A stretch of DNA of 64,000 nucleotides from positions 62,001-126,000 of the forward strand of contig NZ_VULR01000005.1 of the NCBI RefSeq assembly GCF_009696605.1. Reading direction: 5' to 3'. The position numbers and the translations under genes were made by a program. The stretch comes from Anaerosalibacter bizertensis. Its GTDB lineage: Bacteria > Bacillota > Clostridia > Tissierellales > Sporanaerobacteraceae. A model generated the notes under the pieces. It was not told the origin of the DNA. It saw only the letters and a list, made by a program, of their open reading frames with translations, and ran no database searches. Position 1 is the first letter of the stretch, and the number at the start of each line of letters is the position of its first letter. This document shows, piece by piece, positions 1 to 7,571 of this stretch.

Positions 1-919
1 ATTTTACAAACTTATTTATTATATGACCATAAAATATTGCTCTAATAAGTTTTTCTCTTTCAATATCTCCATATTCATAAACTGCTACAATAGGTAGAAT
101 AACCCCAAGGCCTTGATTGCCACTACCTCCACTAGTCATTATTGGGCAATCTCCACCGCCCATTCTAAAATCTGCTCCTGCTGCAGTCAATATTCTAGCT
201 TTCATAAATGGATTGTTCCCTACTTTTCCTTCTTGCTGAAATTTTGACAGTCCACATCCTAAACCTAGTCCACTTTTATGTTCAATCCCCTTTTCAGCTG
301 CAGCCTTGTTCATCTCTATACCATCTTCAATAAAATCCAACTTTTCTATAGATATACTTTCGCATATTTCTCTAAACTCTTTTAATGTAAATTGTTTTAA
401 AAAGTCTGATGAATTCTTTTCTTCATCCAGGACATCTTCATAAACTACTTTCCCATTTAATTTGACTTTTTCAATATGAGCATGGCTATCTTTTAATATT
501 ACTTCTACATTGTTCTTTTCATTTTCCATAACTACTTTTACATAAACATGTGGTGTATTATTTTCCATTAATAATATGATTTTTTCTTCTTTAACCATGT
601 TTTTAGCAATTTTTATATATTCTTCATTTACATTTTTTAGTACACAAAGTCCTTCTTCTACCACTCCACAAACTGCACCTAAAGCAGCTGCTAACTCCAA
701 TCCACTTTCACTTGTCTTTGGAATTATAACGAACTTACCATTTTTAAATATATTTAAACTTACGTTAACCCTAATCTTATTTACTTTTCCATTTAAATAT
801 TTTTTAGCAACAGCAGATGCATAAGCTACTGCCACTGGCTCTGTACAACCTATAGCTGGTATAGTTTCTTTTTTTACCATTTTTAATAAAGTATCTTCAA
901 AATCTTTTTTATCCATCAT
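1..919 (-). CDS. cdsB: Cysteine desulfidase, UPF0597/CyuA (CdsB) family, C-terminus cut by window edge
   Basis: The reading frame stays open from an ATG at 919 to the window edge, giving about 306 residues; full members of this family are about 430 residues. Visible hallmarks are the N-terminal AIGCTEP motif (Cys about 25), a GLGLGCGLSKF segment and a glycine-rich GADFRMGGGDCPI stretch followed by SGGSGNQG. The family includes Fe-S enzymes that degrade L-cysteine to sulfide, ammonia and pyruvate, and in clostridia CdsB is driven by sigma-54 and the activator CdsR. A GAAAGG ribosome site precedes the ATG. A -24/-12 promoter and activator palindromes lie upstream, next to a gene for a sigma-54 activator, which strongly supports the cysteine assignment. 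An L-serine dehydratase alpha-like role is the main alternative. Confidence 0.85.
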   Translation of the reverse strand, partial: MMDKKDFEDTLLKMVKKETIPAIGCTEPVAVAYASAVAKKYLNGKVNKIRVNVSLNIFKNGKFVIIPKTSESGLELAAALGAVCGVVEEGLCVLKNVNEEYIKIAKNMVKEEKIILLMENNTPHVYVKVVMENEKNNVEVILKDSHAHIEKVKLNGKVVYEDVLDEEKNSSDFLKQFTLKEFREICESISIEKLDFIEDGIEMNKAAAEKGIEHKSGLGLGCGLSKFQQEGKVGNNPFMKARILTAAGADFRMGGGDCPIMTSGGSGNQGLGVILPIVAVYEYGDIEREKLIRAIFYGHIINKFVK

Positions 920-935
920 TATATCAACTACCTTT

Positions 936-960
936 CAAATATAGTTGTTAACTATATTTG
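936..960 (-). repeat. Inverted repeat at the cdsB transcript start
   Basis: Perfect 10-bp arms (CAAATATAGT and ACTATATTTG) are separated by 5 bases. It sits between the sigma-54 promoter and the ribosome site, so the cdsB mRNA would begin at about the foot of this stem-loop. It could be a stabilising 5' hairpin or a binding site over the start of transcription. Confidence 0.6.
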
Positions 961-961
961 T

Positions 962-977
962 TGCAATAATTATGCCA
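962..977 (-). promoter_or_regulatory. Sigma-54 (-24/-12) promoter of cdsB
   Basis: The minus strand reads TGGCATAATTATTGCA, a TGGCAY-N5-TTGCA arrangement that matches the sigma-54 consensus at all key positions. It lies 43 bases upstream of the cdsB start, and a sigma-54 activator gene is immediately upstream. Confidence 0.88.
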
Positions 978-1063
978 AAATACTATCACATCTGTTAAAG
1001 TCTGTAAGCAAGTTAAATACTGCATTCTGTTTTTTAAAAAATTCATATAAAAAACAAAAGTTA

Positions 1064-1079
1064 TTCGCATTTCTGCAAA
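1064..1079. promoter_or_regulatory. Activator site 1 (imperfect TTTGCA-N4-TGCAAA palindrome)
   Basis: On the minus strand the site reads TTTGCAGAAATGCGAA, one base off the perfect 6+4+6 palindrome found twice more at 1152-1187. It lies about 120 bases upstream of the predicted start of cdsB transcription, a usual distance for an enhancer-binding protein. Confidence 0.65.
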
Positions 1080-1151
1080 TAACTTTTGTATAAAAACAAT
1101 ATATTATAATAGATACACTTATCATCCTTGTTTTGGATGGTTTAAAAATCA

Positions 1152-1167
1152 TTTGCATATTTGCAAA
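1152..1167. promoter_or_regulatory. Activator site 2 (TTTGCA-N4-TGCAAA palindrome)
   Basis: A perfect 6-bp inverted repeat with a 4-base spacer. It shares its half-site with the sites at 1064 and 1172, and its centre is exactly 20 bp (about two helical turns) from that of the next site. It is a likely CdsR binding site. Confidence 0.7.
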
Positions 1168-1171
1168 TGGT

Positions 1172-1187
1172 TTTGCATTATTGCAAA
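1172..1187. promoter_or_regulatory. Activator site 3, overlapping the cdsR stop codon
   Basis: A second perfect TTTGCA-N4-TGCAAA palindrome. It covers the stop codon of the activator gene at 1178-1180, so the regulator's own 3' end doubles as part of the target's enhancer. Confidence 0.68.
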
Positions 1188-2944
1188 TCATATTTAGTTA
1201 ATTTCCTATAAAAGGTAGCTAAATTTATATCCAAAATATTAGAAATTTGCTTTTTAGCCTTAGTACTAGTTCCGTATTCTTTCAACATAGAAGTAATTAT
1301 ATGTTTTTCATAGTTTTCCATCTGTTGTTTAAGTGTTAATTTATTAGAGTCTATATGCTCTAAACCTTTATTTGAAGAGCCTTTTATACTATCTGGAAGA
1401 TCATCTATTGTTATAGTGTCTTTATTTGATATATTGACTAAGTACTCTATTATGTTTTCAAGCTCCCTTATATTTCCTGGCCAATTGTATTTTATAAAGG
1501 CTTCTTTTACTTCAGAAGAAAATCCTTCAATGTCTTTTTCTAATTTAATACAATATTTTTTTAGCATAGCTTCACTTAAGATTAATATGTCCTTTTTCCT
1601 ATTCCTAAGGGGCGGGATATAGATTGGTATAATATTTAATCTATAGTATAAATCTTCTCTAAACTTCCCTTCCTTAACCATTTCTTCTAGATTTTTATTA
1701 GTAGCAGCTATTAATCTAAAGTTAATAGAAATCAATTCTTTCCCACCTATCCTCATAAAAGATTGTTCTTGCAATACTCTTAAAAGTTTAGGTTGAAGAT
1801 GTATTGGCAAATCCCCTATCTCATCTAAAAATAGGGTTCCTCCATTAGCTAGTTCAAACTTTCCCATTTGTCCTTCCCGTTTAGCTCCTGTAAATGCTCC
1901 CCCTTCATATCCAAATAGCTCCGACTCCAATAAATTATCTGGTATAGAGGCACAGTTTATTGGAATTATAGGTGCATGTTTTCTTGGACTGGCATAATGA
2001 ATGGCCCTAGCAAATAGTTCCTTCCCAGTACCACTTTCACCTCTTAAAAGTACTGTTGAATCACTTTGGGCTACTCTACTTGCGATTTCTTTTACTTTAA
2101 CAATCTCTTCACTATTTCCTATGATGTCCTCAAATCCTATATTATTCTGAACTCCTACTATTTTATAGGCATTGCGTACCATATCTGTAGTTTTATGAAC
2201 TTCTATTATATTGCTTACTTTTTTATTTTCTACAACTACAGGAATATTTTTTATTATAAAACTTAATTTTTTATTAGATATTTTTATTTTCTTTTCTTGA
2301 AAACTGTGATTATCTAAATCTACATTCAATTCCGGTAAAATATCATCTATCTGTTTATCTATAATATTGTCTTTCTTTATTTTAAAAAGGTCTTCTATCT
2401 TTGAATTTACAAATTTAATTTTTCCATTATTGTCTATACCTATTATTCCATTTTCTAATCCATCAATTATCTTACCTGTTTCTTCCCCTTGGATAATAAG
2501 CTCTTTTATAGTTTCATAATAATTCAAGTTTCCTATCAATAAGTCACTTAACTTTTTTAAAAAAACCAACAATGAGTTATATTTTTCCATTAAATTATTT
2601 TTCTGTTCTTCATTGAAGGCGTTTAATCCTATAACCCCTATACATTCCTTATTTTTTATAATAGGATAGCCAAGGGTTGCCAATTCAATACATGTCTCTT
2701 TTCTTGCACAAGTTTTACAAACCTTATTGTCTTTAGGAGCTTGTATGAATTCTGGACTCTTCTTTTTAAATATAAGCTCATAAGAACAATTTATAGGTAT
2801 TTTTTCTCCTATAAAAGTTCTATATTTCCCAGTTGCAGCCACCCTACATAGGTTTTCATCTATTATTGTTACATCTACATTTAATACAGCTGAAATAGCT
2901 TCTGCTACTTCTTGAACAGAACTTTGAATTTTATAAAGAGACAA
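1178..2944 (-). CDS. cdsR: Sigma-54-dependent transcriptional activator (CdsR-like)
   Basis: This 588-residue enhancer-binding protein starts at TTG, 7 bases after an AAGGAGG ribosome site. The N-terminal 1-150 region is a GAF-like sensor with clustered cysteines (33, 53, 76, 79, 85, including a CxxC-x5-C). A PAS-like segment (about 155-260) follows. The AAA+ core has Walker A GESGTGKE, the sigma-54 contact loop GAFTGA and FLDEIGD. A short Fis-type HTH closes the protein. It lies directly upstream of the cysteine desulfidase gene, whose upstream region has a -24/-12 promoter and three palindromes, so activation of that gene is the natural role. The inducing signal, probably cysteine or a sulfur compound, is inferred. 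Confidence 0.85.
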   Translation of the reverse strand: MSLYKIQSSVQEVAEAISAVLNVDVTIIDENLCRVAATGKYRTFIGEKIPINCSYELIFKKKSPEFIQAPKDNKVCKTCARKETCIELATLGYPIIKNKECIGVIGLNAFNEEQKNNLMEKYNSLLVFLKKLSDLLIGNLNYYETIKELIIQGEETGKIIDGLENGIIGIDNNGKIKFVNSKIEDLFKIKKDNIIDKQIDDILPELNVDLDNHSFQEKKIKISNKKLSFIIKNIPVVVENKKVSNIIEVHKTTDMVRNAYKIVGVQNNIGFEDIIGNSEEIVKVKEIASRVAQSDSTVLLRGESGTGKELFARAIHYASPRKHAPIIPINCASIPDNLLESELFGYEGGAFTGAKREGQMGKFELANGGTLFLDEIGDLPIHLQPKLLRVLQEQSFMRIGGKELISINFRLIAATNKNLEEMVKEGKFREDLYYRLNIIPIYIPPLRNRKKDILILSEAMLKKYCIKLEKDIEGFSSEVKEAFIKYNWPGNIRELENIIEYLVNISNKDTITIDDLPDSIKGSSNKGLEHIDSNKLTLKQQMENYEKHIITSMLKEYGTSTKAKKQISNILDINLATFYRKLTKYDLQ

Positions 2945-3067
2945 GGTTTTTCCTCCTTTTAATATTAATAAATGAACAAATATTAATCTATATAAATCGC
3001 TACTAAAAATACTTTATTTTTTAGGAAATAGACAATATATCTATAACTGTATTATATCATCCCAATA

Positions 3068-3208
3068 TTATATAAGCTTATAAAATATAACTAAATTATG
3101 TCCTAAATAATCATGAATTTCTTGAGCCACTCTATTTCTTTCTTTTGTTATAGTCAGTTTTTCTATCTCTTTAAATTGTTGTTCTAGTTTTTCATTTAGT
3201 TTTTCTAC
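3068..3208 (-). pseudogene. Remnant of a HisKA_3-type sensor histidine kinase
   Basis: About 46 codons remain open in a frame shifted from the permease upstream. They encode a coiled linker, then the phosphoacceptor box TKERNRVAQEIHDYLGHNL, typical of NarL/LiaS-type kinases, with the His intact. The frame then stops at 3068. No ATG, GTG or TTG start is available after the preceding in-frame stop, and there is no ATPase domain or membrane sensor. It is therefore a dead fragment. Together with the receiver fragment at 5032-5145 it suggests that a two-component system once surrounded the ABC exporter. Confidence 0.75.
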
Positions 3209-3213
3209 TTTTT

Positions 3214-4005
3214 TTAATATTGACCCAATAGTCCTTTCTTTTTAGCTATCTTAACACATTGGTTAAAGACTAGTAGTCCAATTGCAAAATAAAATATAGA
3301 ATTTCCAATCATTATTCCATAATCAAGTACAGAAAGATCAACAAAAGAATTTTCTCCTATTACAATAAAAAAAATTTTTCCTGCAACATAATTAAATGGA
3401 ATTAAACCTGATGTAAATTTATTTTCAGGAAATACAGTAACCAATCCTATTAAAAAAAACTGTGCTAAATTTAATAAGGTTTGGATCTTTTTAAATATTA
3501 GGGCCAATCCTCCACATATTAGACCTATACCAAATATACTAAATATTCCAATACATATTGGAATTATAGTCGAGAATATTTTCAATTCTATCCAATTATT
3601 AGTTGTGTACATAATAATAAAGAGAAGGGCAATAGATATTAATAAATTCACTAATAAATTTGCCATACTTCTTACAACCAAGATCTGAGAAAGATTTATA
3701 TTTGACATATTTAATTGTTCTAAAACTCCCTTATTAGCATCATCTATTACATTATAAGCAATATCTGCAAAAGACATTATTATAATAGTCCATAAAAAGT
3801 ATCCAATTATAAATCCTTCTAAACTATCTGCCATGTCTGCGGAAGATACTCCTAAAGAAGCTCCAAAACCTTGCATGCCTAGAAACATACCCATAAATAA
3901 TACGTAAAAAAATAAAACATTAGAGATTGTATTAAATTTATATCTTTTTAATTCTTTAAAGGTCTTCTCTAAAGACACTTTAAAAAGATAATAAAACTTC
4001 TTCAT
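3214..4005 (-). CDS. ABC-2 type exporter permease
   Basis: This is a 263-residue integral membrane protein with about six hydrophobic segments and a basic C-terminal tail (KKKGLLGQY). Length and layout fit ABC-2/DrrB-type permeases. It begins one base after the stop codon of its ATPase gene (4006-4929), so the two are translationally coupled. Substrate cannot be told; antimicrobial peptide or drug export are common roles. It is followed at once by a broken histidine kinase remnant, so the exporter has probably lost its original sensor system. Confidence 0.85.
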   Translation of the reverse strand: MKKFYYLFKVSLEKTFKELKRYKFNTISNVLFFYVLFMGMFLGMQGFGASLGVSSADMADSLEGFIIGYFLWTIIIMSFADIAYNVIDDANKGVLEQLNMSNINLSQILVVRSMANLLVNLLISIALLFIIMYTTNNWIELKIFSTIIPICIGIFSIFGIGLICGGLALIFKKIQTLLNLAQFFLIGLVTVFPENKFTSGLIPFNYVAGKIFFIVIGENSFVDLSVLDYGIMIGNSIFYFAIGLLVFNQCVKIAKKKGLLGQY

Positions 4006-4929
4006 CTAATTTGCCTCCCCATTAGTTATATTCAGATAGATTCTTTCAAAATTATTGTCTTTCTGTTTTATTTCTTTAATTAAAATATTTTTTTCCTTTA
4101 ATTTATCTATGATTTCATATAATTCTCTTAAATCAGAAATATCCATCTCTATTTTTAAATCTTTATTAGCAAAATAGAAATCATAACCAAGACTCAACAA
4201 ATTTTCTTTAGCTTCTTTAGATAAACTCTCTGCTAATACAACCTCATAGGTCCTACTGTCAAACATATCCATAAGATTTTCTAATGTATCATGGGAAATT
4301 ATCTTTCCTTTATTTAAAATAACTACCTCCTCACAAATAGCTTGTACTAAATCCATATTATGAGTACTTAATAATATTGTCTTATTCATATTTAAAGCTA
4401 TATCTGTTAATATATCCTTTATATCCATATAACTTTGAACATCCAACCCTAAAGTGGGTTCATCTAATAATATAATCTCTGTATCACATATTAAAGTCGT
4501 AGCTATAGCCACTTTTTGCTGCATTCCTCTAGATAAATTATTAACCATTACATCTTTCTTGTCTGTTAAGTTAAACTTATCTAATAATATATCTATATTA
4601 TTTTCTATCTTTCTTCCTCCTAGTCCTCTTATGCCAGCAAAATAGCGTAAGTTTTCCTTTGGTGTTAACCTCCAATAAAGATTTCGAGTACCTTCAAATA
4701 CTGCCGATATATGTTCTGCAGATTTCTTATTATCCTTGCCAAATATTTTAATATTACCTTTATCAGGAATTATTAAATTACAAATGCTTTTAATAGTAGT
4801 AGTCTTACCAGAACCATTAGGACCAAGTATTCCACATATTTTTCCCTTTTCAATTTCAAAAGAAATATTATCTACTGCCTTAACTTTCCCATAGTATTTT
4901 GTTAAATTTTCAACTTCTATAGCTTTCAT
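4006..4929 (-). CDS. ABC exporter ATP-binding subunit
   Basis: A 307-residue protein with Walker A GPNGSGKT (about residues 36-43), the signature LSRGMQQK, Walker B IILLDEPT and the switch STHNMD. After the nucleotide-binding domain comes a C-terminal extension of about 90 residues, typical of DrrA/CcmA-type exporters. A GAGGAGG ribosome site sets the start. It forms a two-gene exporter with the permease that follows directly. A fragment of a response regulator lies upstream (5032-5145), hinting at former regulation by a two-component system. Confidence 0.9.
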   Translation of the reverse strand: MKAIEVENLTKYYGKVKAVDNISFEIEKGKICGILGPNGSGKTTTIKSICNLIIPDKGNIKIFGKDNKKSAEHISAVFEGTRNLYWRLTPKENLRYFAGIRGLGGRKIENNIDILLDKFNLTDKKDVMVNNLSRGMQQKVAIATTLICDTEIILLDEPTLGLDVQSYMDIKDILTDIALNMNKTILLSTHNMDLVQAICEEVVILNKGKIISHDTLENLMDMFDSRTYEVVLAESLSKEAKENLLSLGYDFYFANKDLKIEMDISDLRELYEIIDKLKEKNILIKEIKQKDNNFERIYLNITNGEAN

Positions 4930-5010
4930 CTCTAACCTCCTCTTTCCTCTTAGTTCTAATATATAATAATATTTATAAAATATCTTCTATAAAAAGTCAT
5001 CATTTAAGTA

Positions 5011-5046
5011 ATGTTATATATATGGCTAAAGTCATATATATAACAT
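5011..5046. repeat. AT-rich perfect inverted repeat at the end of the receiver remnant
   Basis: Arms of 14 bp (ATGTTATATATATG and CATATATATAACAT) surround an 8-base loop. No clear T-run follows on either strand, so a terminator is uncertain. It overlaps the stop codon of the receiver fragment and precedes the ABC exporter genes, so it could be an operator or a processing site. Confidence 0.5.
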
Positions 5047-5145
5047 ATGTGGATATTTCTCTTTAACTCTATCATATAATTCTAACATCATATTTAAACC
5101 CTCTCGTATGAGAGCTTGATCATATACTATCATTACTTTTATCAT
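5032..5145 (-). pseudogene. Remnant of a NarL-type response regulator receiver domain
   Basis: A 37-codon frame with a plausible ribosome site (GGGTGA) encodes IKVMIVYDQALIREGLNMM, the beta-1/alpha-1 start of a NarL/LuxR-type receiver, where one of the usual paired acidic residues is Tyr. After about 21 residues similarity fades and the frame ends at a hairpin. The phosphoacceptor Asp, the rest of the receiver and the DNA-binding domain are missing. The usual partner, a HisKA_3 kinase, is also present only as a fragment, on the far side of the ABC exporter. Confidence 0.7.
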
Positions 5146-5217
5146 TTATTTCACCCACTTTATAATTATTTAAACCCCTCTTATATATTAATTGTTTTTT
5201 AATCATAATAAATTTTC

Positions 5218-6381
5218 CTAAAATTTATATTTCACACTCTGCTTTTTTCTCAAAGAATAATTTATTATTCCAGATACAAATATTAATAAAATGCCTCCTA
5301 TTATAAAGATTGTTTCTCCTCCTATATGTTCATAATAATAGGTTCCTGCCAATGGTCCTAGTGTTCCTCCTACTCCACCTGCTAAGCTGTAAAGCCCATA
5401 ACTTTCTCCTCTTTTTCCATCTCCAATATATTCTATAACCAACCCACTTGCTGCTGGATCTATTAACATAAATATTAAAGATACTAGGGTATATATAATT
5501 AAAAATTCAAAATAATCCTTTATAAAAGGAACAAAAAGTTGAAGTACTCCTAGGAAAAAAAGCCCTAAAATCACTATTTTTCTCCTATCATATTTATCAG
5601 CTAATATACCAAATCTCCTTGGTAAAAACAATTGGAAGGCTTCTCCTGGCAAAAATACTAATCCTATTAGATACAAATTGTCTGTTATATATTCTTTTAA
5701 ATATATAATATATAATGGAAAAACTAGACTAAATATATAGAATATAAATCCCGCTATAAGTATAAATTTGGTGGTTTTCCCTTCTTTTATATAGCTTTTA
5801 GTCCTAATATCCCTTTTATAACACAAAGTTTCCTCTATTTTAAAAATACATATATATAAGGCTATTAGACTAAATATAAAATAAAGTGTAAATACAACCT
5901 TAAATGGTTCATTAAAATATTTACTAAAAAATATTCCTAAGCCTATAATACAACCTATAAAATCTCCTCGTCCTATTGCTTGGCTAATTGAACCAAAATT
6001 TTCACTCCTATTTCCAGCATAACTTACATCTGAAACCATTGTATCTACACTTATCCATAAAAATGAAGCTCCTATACTTTGAAAAATCCTAGTTAAAAAT
6101 AAATACTTAAAATCCCTACCTATTAAAAGCAAGAAATTAACTAAACAATATAAAACTACCCCTATAAAAAGTCCTATCTTTCTTCCTCTTCTGTCCAATA
6201 AATTACCTACTTTTGGTCTAATTATTATACTAATAAGAGAAAAAACTGAGTAAAGCATTCCTACTTCCATAACACTTGCTCCTACATCTAAAGCATATAT
6301 AGGAAGCATAAATCCTATAAAAGACAGTGAAAATGAAATATAATACAAACATCTTCTTAAATCATATAATCTATCCATCAT
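5218..6381 (-). CDS. MFS transporter
   Basis: A 387-residue protein with about twelve hydrophobic segments. It carries the major facilitator signature between helices 2 and 3 (GNLLDRRGRK) and a second copy-like loop in the C-terminal half (GILADKYDRRK). The family mostly exports drugs or small metabolites by proton antiport; substrate is unknown. The start follows a TTAGGAGG ribosome site closely, and that site lies within one arm of an inverted repeat (6387-6423). The gene diverges from a pair of alpha/beta hydrolase genes. Confidence 0.85.
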   Translation of the reverse strand: MMDRLYDLRRCLYYISFSLSFIGFMLPIYALDVGASVMEVGMLYSVFSLISIIIRPKVGNLLDRRGRKIGLFIGVVLYCLVNFLLLIGRDFKYLFLTRIFQSIGASFLWISVDTMVSDVSYAGNRSENFGSISQAIGRGDFIGCIIGLGIFFSKYFNEPFKVVFTLYFIFSLIALYICIFKIEETLCYKRDIRTKSYIKEGKTTKFILIAGFIFYIFSLVFPLYIIYLKEYITDNLYLIGLVFLPGEAFQLFLPRRFGILADKYDRRKIVILGLFFLGVLQLFVPFIKDYFEFLIIYTLVSLIFMLIDPAASGLVIEYIGDGKRGESYGLYSLAGGVGGTLGPLAGTYYYEHIGGETIFIIGGILLIFVSGIINYSLRKKQSVKYKF

Positions 6382-6386
6382 TTCCT

Positions 6387-6423
6387 CCTAAAGAATTGAT
6401 AGTATAGATATATGTTCTTTAGG
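6387..6423. promoter_or_regulatory. Inverted repeat overlapping the MFS gene ribosome site
   Basis: Perfect 9-bp arms (CCTAAAGAA and TTCTTTAGG) lie 19 bases apart, with centres 28 bp apart. The arm next to the gene contains the first bases of the Shine-Dalgarno site. It could be an RNA hairpin limiting translation or a DNA operator. Confidence 0.45.
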
Positions 6424-6500
6424 AAAGAAATATATTTGTTAAAGCTATTATTTAAAATCCAGCTAATTTTATTATATAAATTTAGTTTATTTTTTTGTGG

Positions 6501-6506
6501 TATAAT
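6501..6506 (+). promoter_or_regulatory. Extended -10 promoter element for the hydrolase pair
   Basis: A perfect TATAAT is preceded by TGG (extended -10 form) 30 bases upstream of the first hydrolase start. No good -35 is seen at the normal distance, so recognition would depend on the extended -10. Confidence 0.5.
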
Positions 6507-6536
6507 ATTATAAAGATATATTGAAAGGACATGATT

Positions 6537-7562
6537 ATGAATATCGATTTTAAATATAAAAAGAAAGAGATAGACTATGTATCAGGATATATATTTAAAG
6601 GTAGGAACTATAGATGTAGCTATGTAAGATACAACACACTATATAGAAATCCTTCCCTAGGTACTGAAAAAGTTGAATTTTATAATTTTAATCCTAGAGG
6701 CAAAACTAAGGCTTCAACCTTAATACTTCATGGACTAGGAAGTAGAAATATTAAATTTTTACTTTGGATTGGACCTCATCTAGCTTCTGCTGGAGTGAAT
6801 ACTACTATACTAATACTTCCTGGCAATTATACTAGGGTTGATAACAATTCTGCAAGTGGAAAAAATTTCTTATATCCTGATATAAATACAATGTATCAAT
6901 TTTGGGAACATGGGGTCATCGATACATTGACTACTATTGATTTATTAGAACAAAAAAAATTATGGCAAAATAATAATATAATAATGGGATACTGTCTGGG
7001 AGGGATGATAACAACAATTGTAGGTTCTATAGATAAAAGAATCAATCATAAATTATTTATGACAACTGGTGGACATCTACCTAAAATTCTTCATGAATCA
7101 CCTACAGCAAATTTTGTAAGAAAAATGTTTGATAGTGGCCATGAGCCTAGCTTTTATTTAAACAATAAACAATATTTATACGATATCTATAAAGAGCAGT
7201 TTCCTGAAGTAAGAAAAATGTCTTTCTCAGAGATTATTAATAATAATGACATTCATCCCCTATTTAAAATAGATCCTATAGCTTATGCCCATTTACTTAA
7301 TATGTCAGAGGTAACTTTCATAGATGCAATATTCGATACTACCCTTCCCTTTGATTCAAGAAAAATACTTTATAGGGAAATGGAAGGTGCTAAAAGAAGG
7401 GTTCTTCCAATAAGTCATGTAAATTGGCTACCCTTTGAATATATATTGGCTAAATATATACTCCATAAATTAAATATCAATGATAGAAAAGCAAGAAAAG
7501 CACTATTGCAAGGAGAAACACTAGAGAGTCCTCTTGAAAAAGATACTATAATAGGAAAGTAG
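6537..7562 (+). CDS. Alpha/beta hydrolase with a cysteine nucleophile elbow
   Basis: A 341-residue protein with no signal peptide. The oxyanion-side loop is ILHGLGS, and the nucleophile elbow reads GYCLGG, with Cys where most esterases have Ser. A late Asp (FDTTLPFDS) and His (PISHVNW) could complete the triad. Cys elbows of this form occur in dienelactone hydrolases and polyhydroxyalkanoate synthases, but the overall length and N-terminus match neither clearly. I chose the second ATG because GAAAGGA lies 7 bases before it and abuts the first (6531). A Ser-type hydrolase gene follows after 9 bases, so the pair is probably one operon. Substrate unknown. Confidence 0.75.
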   Translation: MNIDFKYKKKEIDYVSGYIFKGRNYRCSYVRYNTLYRNPSLGTEKVEFYNFNPRGKTKASTLILHGLGSRNIKFLLWIGPHLASAGVNTTILILPGNYTRVDNNSASGKNFLYPDINTMYQFWEHGVIDTLTTIDLLEQKKLWQNNNIIMGYCLGGMITTIVGSIDKRINHKLFMTTGGHLPKILHESPTANFVRKMFDSGHEPSFYLNNKQYLYDIYKEQFPEVRKMSFSEIINNNDIHPLFKIDPIAYAHLLNMSEVTFIDAIFDTTLPFDSRKILYREMEGAKRRVLPISHVNWLPFEYILAKYILHKLNINDRKARKALLQGETLESPLEKDTIIGK

Positions 7563-7571
7563 GAGAAGCCT

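Noticed and set aside
970-1191. A 73-codon minus-strand frame after the activator gene
   Set aside because: It overlaps the sigma-54 promoter and all three activator palindromes, has no ribosome site and encodes nothing recognisable.
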